Positions 1 to 4,896 are shown, counted from the first letter of the stretch. The stretch: DNA of 5,373 nucleotides from an uncultured bacterium (GCA_948964545.1 CAREDV010000007.1:1-5373), one strand, 5' to 3'. The notes: generated by a model not told the origin, from the letters alone. Numbers and translations: made by a program.

Positions 1-1228
1 GATTGAGTTATACCCCACTAACAACGTGCTCGAAACTTTAAAACGGGTATTTGATAAACTTGGTAATACGGCTAAAATATGTGTATTTGCCAACTCTACT
101 GATATGAACTATTCCCTTATCGACCAGTTGAACCTAAAGGAGCAATCCGCAGTATTCTGTTCAAAAAAGAGCGTTGACAAATTAAAAAGTGAATACAAAT
201 TTAAACAGGCTTCCGAAAATTGGAGCTACGACCGGATGCGACAATATAACTTTTTTACAAGCCGTTTTCAGGTTGCCCTTGACATGATAATCGACGAAAA
301 ACCTCATGTTATCCTACTGACCGAAGTATATTTTGCAGAATATACCATGTTTGACCCTTATACTGATGTCATTCAGGCAGTCGGACGATTCCGAAACGGT
401 GTCACTTCCATTTCCCACATTGCCAATACCAATGCCAATCTCCCCATCCGGACACCCGAAGAAACTAAAGAGTATATACATGAGTGTGAAGCCATTTATG
501 ATACATTATATACGTTCTATGACAAAGCAACTGCATCAGCAGCAAAGCAGGCGTTTTATGCAGCATGGAAAAGTGTCCCCTTTAATAATTGGCTGACAAA
601 GGAAGGTTACAGGAATTATTTTGCAATGGATAACTATCTGCATGATGAAACGGTGAAATCGTATTATCACGACATAGACCATTTTTTGGTCGCTTATGCC
701 AATTGTCCGGCTTTTGACCAAAGGGAACACCGGGGCTACTTTTTTAAATTAGGTGACTATGAACGGTTAAAAAGGCAAAGCAGCTCGTTATCGGTAAAGG
801 ACAAATTAAAAGAGATAGTCCGCCAACTCGATTTACTCGGTGAGTGTACGACCGAATCGGAATTGCAATATAAAGACGACCTCCGAAAAGCTGATACTTT
901 TATTGTTGAAGCATACGACACCCTCGGAAAAGGAATTATTGAGGCACTAAACTATAATAAAACACGAATCCGGGAAGCCATTATACTAAAGAAGTATGAG
1001 CAGAAAACACGGGGAACAGAGTTTATGGAGCTTATTAAAAACTCGTTTCAGGCAGGGCAGAAATATTCCCTTAAATATGTGAAGGAGGAAATTAAGCGCA
1101 TATATAAATTACTTGATGTGCCGGTACTGAAAACTATTACATCGGACACGATAAATGAGTTTTTTTATACATCGTCAACAACTATCCAAAAATCGAAAGC
1201 GGTTTACATCATAGCTCCGAAAATCTGA
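1..1228 (+). CDS. SF2-type (DEAD/DEAH-like) helicase, C-terminal part, 5' end outside window
   Basis: The reading frame is open from base 2 to a TGA at 1226-1228, giving 408 visible residues. The GTG at 26 is probably internal, because the frame continues upstream without a stop. At about residues 83-95 of the visible part lies FFTSRFQVALDM, which resembles superfamily 2 motif V (TS...A.D). At about 125-133 lies QAVGRFRNG, a good match to motif VI with the arginine-finger pattern QxxGRxR. These place the start of the visible part in the second RecA-like domain; the Walker A and DExx motifs would lie off the left edge. After motif VI come about 275 residues without a motif I recognise, charged and probably largely helical. 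The family role is ATP-driven unwinding or remodelling of nucleic acid; a role in replication or maintenance of the host element is inference. The stop codon lies in a short repeat shared with the downstream region. Confidence 0.75.
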   Translation, partial: IELYPTNNVLETLKRVFDKLGNTAKICVFANSTDMNYSLIDQLNLKEQSAVFCSKKSVDKLKSEYKFKQASENWSYDRMRQYNFFTSRFQVALDMIIDEKPHVILLTEVYFAEYTMFDPYTDVIQAVGRFRNGVTSISHIANTNANLPIRTPEETKEYIHECEAIYDTLYTFYDKATASAAKQAFYAAWKSVPFNNWLTKEGYRNYFAMDNYLHDETVKSYYHDIDHFLVAYANCPAFDQREHRGYFFKLGDYERLKRQSSSLSVKDKLKEIVRQLDLLGECTTESELQYKDDLRKADTFIVEAYDTLGKGIIEALNYNKTRIREAIILKKYEQKTRGTEFMELIKNSFQAGQKYSLKYVKEEIKRIYKLLDVPVLKTITSDTINEFFYTSSTTIQKSKAVYIIAPKI

Positions 1229-1229
1229 G

Positions 1230-1290
1230 GTGTTCAACTTTTTCAGGAAAGGAATCTTTTTATATACCCCAATGTTAAAAAGTAGTACAC
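1230..1290 (+). repeat. Inverted-repeat element R1 (61 bp, TATATAC core)
   Basis: The left arm GTGTTCAACTTTTT (1230-1243) and right arm AAAAAGTAGTACAC (1277-1290) are complementary at 12 of 14 positions. Between them, TATATAC at 1261-1267 starts 31 bp from the left end. Bases 1235-1290 match 1402-1457 (R2) at 45 of 56 positions by my hand alignment, without gaps. The element begins two bases after the helicase stop codon. A hairpin acting as the helicase terminator is possible, but no T-tract follows. Confidence 0.7.
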
Positions 1291-1292
1291 TC

Positions 1293-1326
1293 CCGAAAAT
1301 CTGACTTTATATATCCTCCAACCTTA
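1293..1326 (+). repeat. Degenerate or truncated relative of the R elements
   Basis: CCGAAAATCTGA at 1293-1304 is an exact repeat of 1217-1228, the helicase stop region. The following CTTTATATATCC and CCAACCTT resemble the middle and right end of R4 and R5 (AAAATCTGACTTGTATATAC ... CCAACCT), with the part between missing. It reads as a shortened copy of the R4/R5 type or a shared ancestral piece. Confidence 0.4.
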
Positions 1327-1335
1327 AAATAAAAC

Positions 1336-1365
1336 TCCCGGATAAGCTAACACAAATTTCCGGGA
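1336..1365 (-). terminator. Possible hairpin terminator on the minus strand
   Basis: TCCCGGA (1336-1342) and TCCGGGA (1359-1365) are perfect inverted arms around a 16-nt loop. Read on the minus strand the hairpin is followed by GTTTTATTTT, a fair T-tract. No minus-strand transcript clearly needs it, since the gene to the right has its own terminator at 1642-1676, so it may be a backup or a chance hairpin. Confidence 0.3.
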
Positions 1366-1396
1366 ATAAAATACGTCTGTGGTTTCAAATCGGCAA

Positions 1397-1457
1397 GAGT
1401 ACAACTTTTTTCGGAAAATAATACTTTTATATACCCTATTCAAAAAAAGTAGTACAC
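1397..1457 (+). repeat. Inverted-repeat element R2 (61 bp, TATATAC core)
   Basis: The left arm GAGTACAACTTTTTT (1397-1411) and right arm AAAAAAGTAGTACAC (1443-1457) are complementary at 13 of 15 positions. TATATAC at 1428-1434 starts 31 bp from the left end, exactly as in R1, and the total length is also 61 bp. It lies 106 bp to the right of R1 in the same orientation. Confidence 0.7.
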
Positions 1458-1596
1458 ATCAAAGTTTCAGACAATATGCATCGTTAAATTTCAATATCCC
1501 CTTATCAACAAAGCAATAGCAATAATATAAGAGTAAAAAGAAACTATATAAACTAAAACGGATGTATTTACTACTTACATTATTAGTTATCCCGGA

Positions 1597-1619
1597 GGGG
1601 TGTGAGGGAGGGTATTGGG
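1597..1619 (+). other. G-quadruplex motif
   Basis: There are four G-runs: GGGG at 1597-1600, GGG at 1606-1608, GGG at 1610-1612 and GGG at 1617-1619. The loops are 5, 1 and 4 bases. This satisfies the usual G3+ with N1-7 loops rule, which is notable in such AT-rich DNA. Whether it folds in the cell is not shown. Confidence 0.5.
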
Positions 1620-1641
1620 ATGGAATGGTAAGAAAACAACA

Positions 1642-1676
1642 AAAGCCGTACCCCAAAATAACAGGAATACGGCTTT
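1642..1676 (-). terminator. Rho-independent terminator of the 69-residue protein gene
   Basis: AAAGCCGTA (1642-1650) and TACGGCTTT (1668-1676) are perfect 9-bp arms around a 17-nt loop. Read on the minus strand the second arm runs into TTTTGTTGTTTT. The hairpin starts 17 bp past the stop codon of the 1694-1903 gene, which supports that gene being real. Confidence 0.65.
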
Positions 1677-1693
1677 CTTCATTTACAACAATC

Positions 1694-1903
1694 TTACTTG
1701 CTTCGCTTTACTAACTTCTTTTTAGGCTGCCTGATTTTAGGCGGATTTTCAGATAACCAGATTTCCGGTTTGAACAAATCAGGATAGAGGGCACACAAGG
1801 TTTCCATTCCAATATGACGGTAAAAGTCAACCGTATGTATTTCCCTGTGATGTTCCAGTCCAAACCAACCAGAAGCAATAACTTCTTTATCATTATTGTT
1901 CAT
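1694..1903 (-). CDS. Small protein of unknown function, 69 residues
   Basis: I do not recognise this protein. It starts MNNNDKEVIASGWFGLEHH, has a mixed, globular-looking middle with aromatic residues (W, F and Y), and ends in a strongly basic tail (KIRQPKKKLVKRSK) that could bind nucleic acid, which is inference only. There is no signal peptide or membrane segment. Evidence that it is a gene: a perfect TAnnTTTG promoter motif (TACCTTTG) about 60 bp upstream, a good terminator just past the stop, and balanced amino-acid composition. The overlapping frame at 1711-1893 gives a hydrophobic, low-diversity product and is taken as its shadow. A stop lies in frame upstream, and no other ATG is available before residue 33. 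The start codon lies inside a 14-bp perfect palindrome. It sits as a stand-alone cassette between repeat elements R2 and R3. Confidence 0.5.
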   Translation of the reverse strand: MNNNDKEVIASGWFGLEHHREIHTVDFYRHIGMETLCALYPDLFKPEIWLSENPPKIRQPKKKLVKRSK

Positions 1904-1913
1904 TGCGCAATGA
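1900..1913. promoter_or_regulatory. 14-bp perfect palindrome over the start codon
   Basis: TCATTGCGCAATGA is its own reverse complement, and the ATG of the minus-strand gene is at 1903-1901 within it. In RNA it could form a short hairpin near the start codon; in DNA it could be a dimeric repressor site. Which, if either, is unknown. Confidence 0.4.
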
Positions 1914-1963
1914 TTGTGAAAGTGGGATTTGAAAAACTAATAATCTTCACATAATTTGATATA

Positions 1964-1971
1964 CAAAGGTA
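1964..1971 (-). promoter_or_regulatory. -7 promoter element for the 69-residue protein gene
   Basis: The minus strand reads TACCTTTG, a full match to the Bacteroidota -7 consensus TAnnTTTG. No good TTTG -33 element lies at the usual 19-21 bp; a TTTG is present at about 16 bp. The predicted leader is about 50 nt. Confidence 0.5.
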
Positions 1972-2112
1972 CTAAAGTTAAATACCACAAACTAAAGAAC
2001 ATAGCACACAGTTGAAACAGGATTGCCAACTCAAAATTACATGCACTTATTTATTGGCATCCTTAGCAGAACAAAAATATACAGACTACAAAACAGCCTT
2101 AACTTATAAAAG

Positions 2113-2177
2113 GTCTGGTGGTGGGAAATATCTGTGATTCCTGTCTTATATACCTTTTCAAAAATTTCTCACCAGAC
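2113..2177 (+). repeat. Inverted-repeat element R3 (65 bp, TATATAC core)
   Basis: Perfect 8-bp arms GTCTGGTG (2113-2120) and CACCAGAC (2170-2177) are followed inward by partly complementary GGGAAAT and AATTTCT. TATATAC at 2147-2153 starts 34 bp from the left end. Its right part (AAATTTCTCACCA) is shared with R4 and R5, but its outer stem differs: it has an extra C-G pair changed on both sides at once. Confidence 0.65.
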
Positions 2178-2410
2178 TAAGGTTAAAGAGTATAGATATT
2201 ACTTAGCTGTAAATACTCCTGCTATTACTTACTCCAAGTGAAATACAGAAGCAATAGAATGATTATTTTTCAGGAGGGAAGAAGTAACGACAAGGCAAGC
2301 AGAAAATAAGCAGTATATACTTGCACCCTTTAGCTACATCTCTTTTTCACAGGTTATAGAAATAAAAAAATGGACACCTGAATTTTGGGACTGGAAATAT
2401 ATTTATGCTA

Positions 2411-2728
2411 TTAAAAACAGGCAGCACTAAATGCTTGACGAATAGAGTCAAGTTTAGATGCGAAAGAAGTATCACGCCTTGCCGTTTCAAGATTATAGCG
2501 ACTTTGCATATTATTCCAGATAGTAGCATCAATACCTAATGCTGCTTCAAGAAGTAAAGACATATCAGCAGATATTGGGCGTTTACCGTTTAGTATTTCA
2601 TTCAGCATTGTATAAGAAACACCTATCAATGAAGAAAATTTCTTTTGGCTGATTCCCCTTGCCTGTAATTCGTCTTTTAATACCTCGCCTGGGTGGGTTG
2701 GCATATATGGTCTTAAGTCGTTGTTCAT
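2411..2728 (-). CDS. higA: HigA-type antitoxin, XRE-family HTH protein (105 aa)
   Basis: Antitoxin of a type II toxin-antitoxin pair: it binds and neutralises the toxin encoded just upstream and, in this family, represses the operon. The N-terminus has the family signature THPGEVLKDELQARGISQ (residues 11-28). The helix-turn-helix follows at about 13-70, with SQKKFSSLIGVSYTMLNEIL and the typical NGKRPIS turn at 48-54. The C-terminal 35 residues (SRYNLETARRDTSF...) are also typical of HigA/VapI proteins. The length is normal. The ATG lies only 6 bp after the toxin stop, so the pair is one transcript and probably translationally coupled. No clear terminator follows; only a T-rich run about 30-45 bp downstream is seen. 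Confidence 0.88.
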   Translation of the reverse strand: MNNDLRPYMPTHPGEVLKDELQARGISQKKFSSLIGVSYTMLNEILNGKRPISADMSLLLEAALGIDATIWNNMQSRYNLETARRDTSFASKLDSIRQAFSAACF

Positions 2729-2734
2729 AATCGT

Positions 2735-3055
2735 TTATTTATAATGATTAGACAATTCAAGTATATTGCAAATGCTCAGAACAGGCTCTTTATCTTCTAT
2801 CTTGTTTACTGTAAACTCAATGCGGTACTGTGAGTTTACCCTGATAGATGATATTCCTTTTTTATCTCCACTTAGGACTTCATAGTTTAAAGAACGAAAT
2901 GGAAATATATCCTCTATTCGATTAGCAGATATAAGAATGTCTATACATTTTTTATACTTAGTGGCAACGTTAGGCTGAAACCTGTATTTTTTACTTTTAC
3001 ATTGCCCTGTTTTGTATAGCTCACTTAAATACTCCTGTTCAAACTCTACAATCAT
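2735..3055 (-). CDS. higB: HigB-type toxin, RelE/ParE superfamily (106 aa)
   Basis: Toxin of a type II system. HigB toxins are ribosome-dependent mRNA endonucleases that slow growth when free of antitoxin. The C-terminal half carries the HigB-like pattern: LNYEVLSGDKKGISSIRVN (residues 56-74), then QYRIEFTV (77-84) and the final strand with NILELSNHYK (97-106). The sequence GxxSIRVNxQYRIxF is characteristic of the plasmid-maintenance killer branch. The length of 106 is close to the usual 90-110. The usual final DYH is replaced by LSNHYK, keeping one histidine near the end. The gene is toxin-first, as is normal for hig loci. The ATG at 3055 lies about 20 bp below a TATCTTTG promoter element, giving a very short leader. 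Confidence 0.85.
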   Translation of the reverse strand: MIVEFEQEYLSELYKTGQCKSKKYRFQPNVATKYKKCIDILISANRIEDIFPFRSLNYEVLSGDKKGISSIRVNSQYRIEFTVNKIEDKEPVLSICNILELSNHYK

Positions 3056-3074
3056 ATTGTATTATTTTACTCCA

Positions 3075-3082
3075 CAAAGATA
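3075..3082 (-). promoter_or_regulatory. -7 promoter element of the first higBA operon
   Basis: The minus strand reads TATCTTTG, matching TAnnTTTG in full. It ends about 20 bp before the higB ATG. No clear -33 TTTG is present; that region overlaps the palindrome at 3098-3120, as expected for a repressed promoter. Confidence 0.5.
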
Positions 3083-3097
3083 AGAAATTATATCGAT

Positions 3098-3120
3098 AAA
3101 TTCACTCAATTAGTGAATTT
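3098..3120. promoter_or_regulatory. Probable HigA operator palindrome, first operon
   Basis: AAATTCACT (3098-3106) and AGTGAATTT (3112-3120) are perfect 9-bp arms around CAATT, giving a 23-bp dyad with 10 of 11 pairs. It lies 16 bp upstream of the -7 element, over the -33 region. HigA proteins bind such dyads to repress their operon; binding here is inference. Confidence 0.5.
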
Positions 3121-3126
3121 TATTGT

Positions 3127-3184
3127 GGTGGAAAAATTACAAAATCTGACTTGTATATACTTTTTGGAAATTTCTCACCAACCT
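3127..3184 (+). repeat. Inverted-repeat element R4 (58 bp, TATATAC core)
   Basis: Bases 3127-3184 match 3956-4013 (R5) at 56 of 58 positions with no gaps, differing only by one T/C and one G/A. Outside these limits the two loci are unrelated. The ends GGTGG...CACC can pair, then AGAAATT with AATTTTT with one bulge. TATATAC is at 3154-3160. It lies directly upstream of the first higBA operator. Confidence 0.75.
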
Positions 3185-3208
3185 GACTTTAGGAAGCAGG
3201 GACAGGGT

Positions 3209-3526
3209 TTAGCTTAAAGCAACCTGATAACCATAGTCTGCAATCTCTAATTTGGCACTAACACCCATTGCCTTAAAAATTTTGACAACAGTAGCCAAAG
3301 TCAGATTCTTACCATTTTCAATACGTGAAATCTGTGCTTTCTGAACTCCTATTAATTTACCAAGTGCTTCTTGTGTCAGATTCTTTTCGATTCTGGTACG
3401 CTTAATGGCTTCACCTATTAAAAACAGGTTTAATTCGCTTTCGTAGTTATCTCTTTCAGGAGTACCAACTTTACCAAGTAAAATATCCTTCGCTTCATCC
3501 TGTGTATAAAATTTCTTCTTATCCAT
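3209..3526 (-). CDS. XRE-family HTH antitoxin of the second toxin-antitoxin pair (105 aa)
   Basis: Antitoxin and probable autorepressor for the toxin at 3534-3878. The first 35 residues (MDKKKFYTQDEAKDILLGKV...) form the toxin-binding-like extension common in antitoxins of this branch. The helix-turn-helix lies at about residues 38-92: IGEAIKRTRIEKNLTQEALG, then KLIGVQKAQISRIENGKNLT, then VVKIFKAMGVS. The recognition helix is around QKAQISRIENG. The C-terminal ten residues are short and have no motif. The length is typical. The ATG at 3526 follows the toxin stop by 7 bp, so the two form one operon. It differs clearly from the HigA at 2411-2728 (no THPGEVL signature), so the two pairs are not duplicates of each other. 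Confidence 0.85.
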   Translation of the reverse strand: MDKKKFYTQDEAKDILLGKVGTPERDNYESELNLFLIGEAIKRTRIEKNLTQEALGKLIGVQKAQISRIENGKNLTLATVVKIFKAMGVSAKLEIADYGYQVALS

Positions 3527-3533
3527 GACCTGA

Positions 3534-3878
3534 TTAGTTTTGGTTAAAATATTCTTTCATTATTTCCTGTGCCCTTACAATCTCTTTCGATGGAGTTTTA
3601 TCTGTTTTCTTAATAAATCCATGTGTGGCAACGACTAAAACATCTATATCCTGACTTTTGTCCCAGAAAGCCAATAAACGGTACTGTTTGCCATTATATA
3701 AAGTCCTGAACTCCCATATATCAGTACCAGTTAATTTTTTGAATAACTTAGGGTCTAATGTATAGCGTGCTTTATCTATGTTATAGAGTATCTTCTCTTT
3801 CGTTTTAGGCTCTATACGTTGTAGAAACTCCAAAGCATCTGTATAAAATAGAACCTTAAATTTTTCAATAGCTGTCAT
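3534..3878 (-). CDS. RelE/ParE-superfamily toxin, Gp49-like branch (114 aa)
   Basis: Toxin of a type II pair of the phage-derived Gp49-like/HigB branch, whose members cleave mRNA at the ribosome. Diagnostic segments are PKLFKKLTGTDIWEFRTLYN (residues 43-62), then GKQYRLLAFWDK (63-74) and VVATHGFIKKTDKTPSKEI (82-100), followed by a final helix with RAQEIMKEY. The block IWEFR...YRLLAFWD...HGFIKKTDKTP is the classic signature of this family. The length of 114 is normal. The start is ATG at 3878. A second ATG at 3888 is out of frame and opens a 7-codon upstream frame that overlaps the start. The promoter element TACTTTTG lies about 24 bp upstream. Toxin-first order and the tight spacing to the HTH gene support the call. 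Confidence 0.88.
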   Translation of the reverse strand: MTAIEKFKVLFYTDALEFLQRIEPKTKEKILYNIDKARYTLDPKLFKKLTGTDIWEFRTLYNGKQYRLLAFWDKSQDIDVLVVATHGFIKKTDKTPSKEIVRAQEIMKEYFNQN

Positions 3879-3901
3879 ACTCTGTCATGTAAGTAACGGT
3901 A

Positions 3902-3909
3902 CAAAAGTA
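3902..3909 (-). promoter_or_regulatory. -7 promoter element of the second toxin-antitoxin operon
   Basis: The minus strand reads TACTTTTG, a full match to TAnnTTTG. Nineteen bp upstream is TTTC, one base off the -33 TTTG, and it lies inside the palindrome at 3914-3935. Confidence 0.55.
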
Positions 3910-3913
3910 ATAA

Positions 3914-3935
3914 AAGTTTCCATATATAGAAACTT
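3914..3935. promoter_or_regulatory. Probable operator palindrome, second operon
   Basis: AAGTTTC (3914-3920) and GAAACTT (3929-3935) are perfect 7-bp arms. The centre ATATAT is also self-complementary, giving 10 of 11 pairs over 22 bp. It begins 5 bp upstream of the -7 element and covers the -33 position, the usual place for antitoxin binding. Its sequence differs from the first operon's dyad, so cross-regulation is not expected. Confidence 0.5.
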
Positions 3936-3955
3936 CATTGACATAAATTTGAGTT

Positions 3956-4013
3956 GGTGGAAAAATCACAAAATCTGACTTGTATATACTTTTTAGAAAT
4001 TTCTCACCAACCT
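3956..4013 (+). repeat. Inverted-repeat element R5 (58 bp, TATATAC core)
   Basis: It is 56/58 identical to R4. The inverted arms are stronger here: GTTGGTG (3953-3959) pairs fully with CACCAAC (4005-4011). TATATAC is at 3983-3989, 30 bp from the left arm. It lies between divergent genes (second toxin operon leftward, 189-residue protein rightward), so it cannot be a terminator for either of them. Confidence 0.75.
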
Positions 4014-4212
4014 AAATACAGCAGACACATATATACCTTAGCTAAAAAAATAACCCCTCCCCTTTAATCTGAATACATCTGTTTGATTTCAGGTGTATAT
4101 GGCGTGCAAATGTTTCGACCACCTCTCTATGTCCCCCATCGTAGTTTGAGAGAAAAGCGAAATACAAACGGTTTTCTTCCATCAATAAAACACAAAACCA
4201 AAATTTAAAACC

Positions 4213-4782
4213 ATGTCATTAAAATTGAACATTTTGGCGGAAAACACCAAAGAACTACCAAAACCAAAAAATGTACGTTCCATTAATGTCGATACTATTG
4301 CAGAAAAGTACGCATATCAAGCCAACGAGAAAGGCGTATCAGGACTGAGTAACTTTTTCAACTACTTCATTACGGACGAATGGGTGGAGATAGAAAAGCC
4401 AAATAAAGAACGCCTGCCAGAAAACAAAAGGTATTACTTAGGCTTGATTACCATACTTTTTGACAAGCAGACAGGAGAACCCGTTAAGAAAGGAGGTATC
4501 AGCCTGAACAAATTGGTACAGCCCTATCCTGCCTATGACGGTGAGGGCATCAAACAGGTAAAGCAGATTGTAAATATACCTGCCTTTGCTGATTCCCCAG
4601 AAGGACAGGTGGATTATGCAAAGAAGTACATTATTGGAAAACTGCTCAGGTGTACAGGCGAAACGTTTAAAGCCATTAAGCCTGATTTCAGTATGGGTAC
4701 ACCATCGCTTTATGGGCTAAGCGGTGAAAAGTTACAGGAAAAAGAGGTTGCCTATTTTGAAGCGGTGGAAATGGAAGGGTAA
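4213..4782 (+). CDS. Hypothetical protein, 189 residues
   Basis: I do not recognise the family. The protein is soluble, lysine-rich and has no signal peptide or membrane segment. The first 35 residues are polar and probably extended (MSLKLNILAENTKELPKPKN). Residues 75-108 (YYLGLITILFDKQTG, GGISLNKLVQPYP) look like beta strands. The second half contains VDYAKKYIIGKLLRCTGETF (about 132-151) and a Gly/Ser/Tyr-rich stretch SMGTPSLYGLSGEKL. The ATG at 4213 follows an A-rich leader (AAATTTAAAACC) with no Shine-Dalgarno, normal for Bacteroidota. The stop is followed within 20 bp by a good terminator, so it appears to be a single-gene unit on the same strand as the RadC-family gene. An accessory role in the mobile element is inference from location only. 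Confidence 0.75.
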   Translation: MSLKLNILAENTKELPKPKNVRSINVDTIAEKYAYQANEKGVSGLSNFFNYFITDEWVEIEKPNKERLPENKRYYLGLITILFDKQTGEPVKKGGISLNKLVQPYPAYDGEGIKQVKQIVNIPAFADSPEGQVDYAKKYIIGKLLRCTGETFKAIKPDFSMGTPSLYGLSGEKLQEKEVAYFEAVEMEG

Positions 4783-4798
4783 CAAAACAGGTACAGGG

Positions 4799-4836
4799 AG
4801 GAGAGTTATCATGCTCTCCTTCTTATTTATTTTTAT
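4799..4836 (+). terminator. Rho-independent terminator after the 189-residue protein gene
   Basis: AGGAGAG (4799-4805) and CTCTCCT (4814-4820) are perfect 7-bp arms around an 8-nt loop, extendable by G-U pairs at the base. They are followed by the T-rich tail TCTTATTTATTTTT. The hairpin begins 16 bp past the stop codon. Confidence 0.7.
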
Positions 4837-4896
4837 GTGTGTAGCAGAGGTTAGACAGGGCAGAACTGGCACAGGAATAAACAGGCTGTTTGCTTG

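Larger units (their letters stand above)
1229..1693. other. Non-coding, repeat-rich region after the helicase gene
   Basis: No convincing gene is seen here. The stretch holds two 61-bp inverted-repeat elements, a degenerate related fragment between them, a 7-bp-arm hairpin, a G-quadruplex motif and the terminator of the minus-strand gene to the right. A minus-strand open frame at 1459-1656 is dismissed as chance: its product is rich in Y, F, C and S, it has no promoter of the local type, and it overlaps the G-run and part of the terminator. Confidence 0.6.
1904..2410. other. Intergenic stretch, no gene seen
   Basis: Apart from the promoter at 1964-1971 and repeat element R3 at 2113-2177, I see no gene, RNA or mobile element here. 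The part 2179-2410 has only very short open frames. It carries another TATATAC at 2316-2322 without inverted-repeat arms. It may be decayed sequence. Confidence 0.5.
3879..4212. other. Divergent intergenic region between toxin operon and 189-residue protein gene
   Basis: It holds the second toxin operon's promoter and operator and repeat R5. In 4014-4212, the probable promoter side of the plus-strand gene, I see only a near-consensus TAGTTTG (4142-4148, one base shorter than TAnnTTTG) and a lone TATATAC at 4031-4037. There is no gene. Confidence 0.45.

Noticed and set aside
333..730. Open frames inside the helicase gene on both strands
   Set aside because: They are shadows of the helicase frame, which carries recognisable motifs V and VI.
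1459..1656. Minus-strand 65-residue open frame
   Set aside because: Skewed composition (Y, F, S, C), no promoter motif, and overlap with the G-rich run and part of the terminator at 1642-1676.
1711..1893. Minus-strand 60-residue open frame
   Set aside because: It lies entirely within the 69-residue gene in another frame; its hydrophobic composition looks like a shadow.
2347..2532. Minus-strand 61-residue open frame overlapping the first antitoxin
   Set aside because: It is a shadow of the well-supported HigA frame.
1230..4013. Integron-like attC sites separating gene cassettes
   Set aside because: The cassette-like layout is suggestive, but the arms do not carry paired RYYYAAC and GTTRRRY core sites; only R1 has one half by chance, and no integron integrase is present in the window.
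3127..4013. R elements as ordinary rho-independent terminators
   Set aside because: No T-tract follows the stem on either strand, and R5 lies between divergent genes where no terminator is needed.
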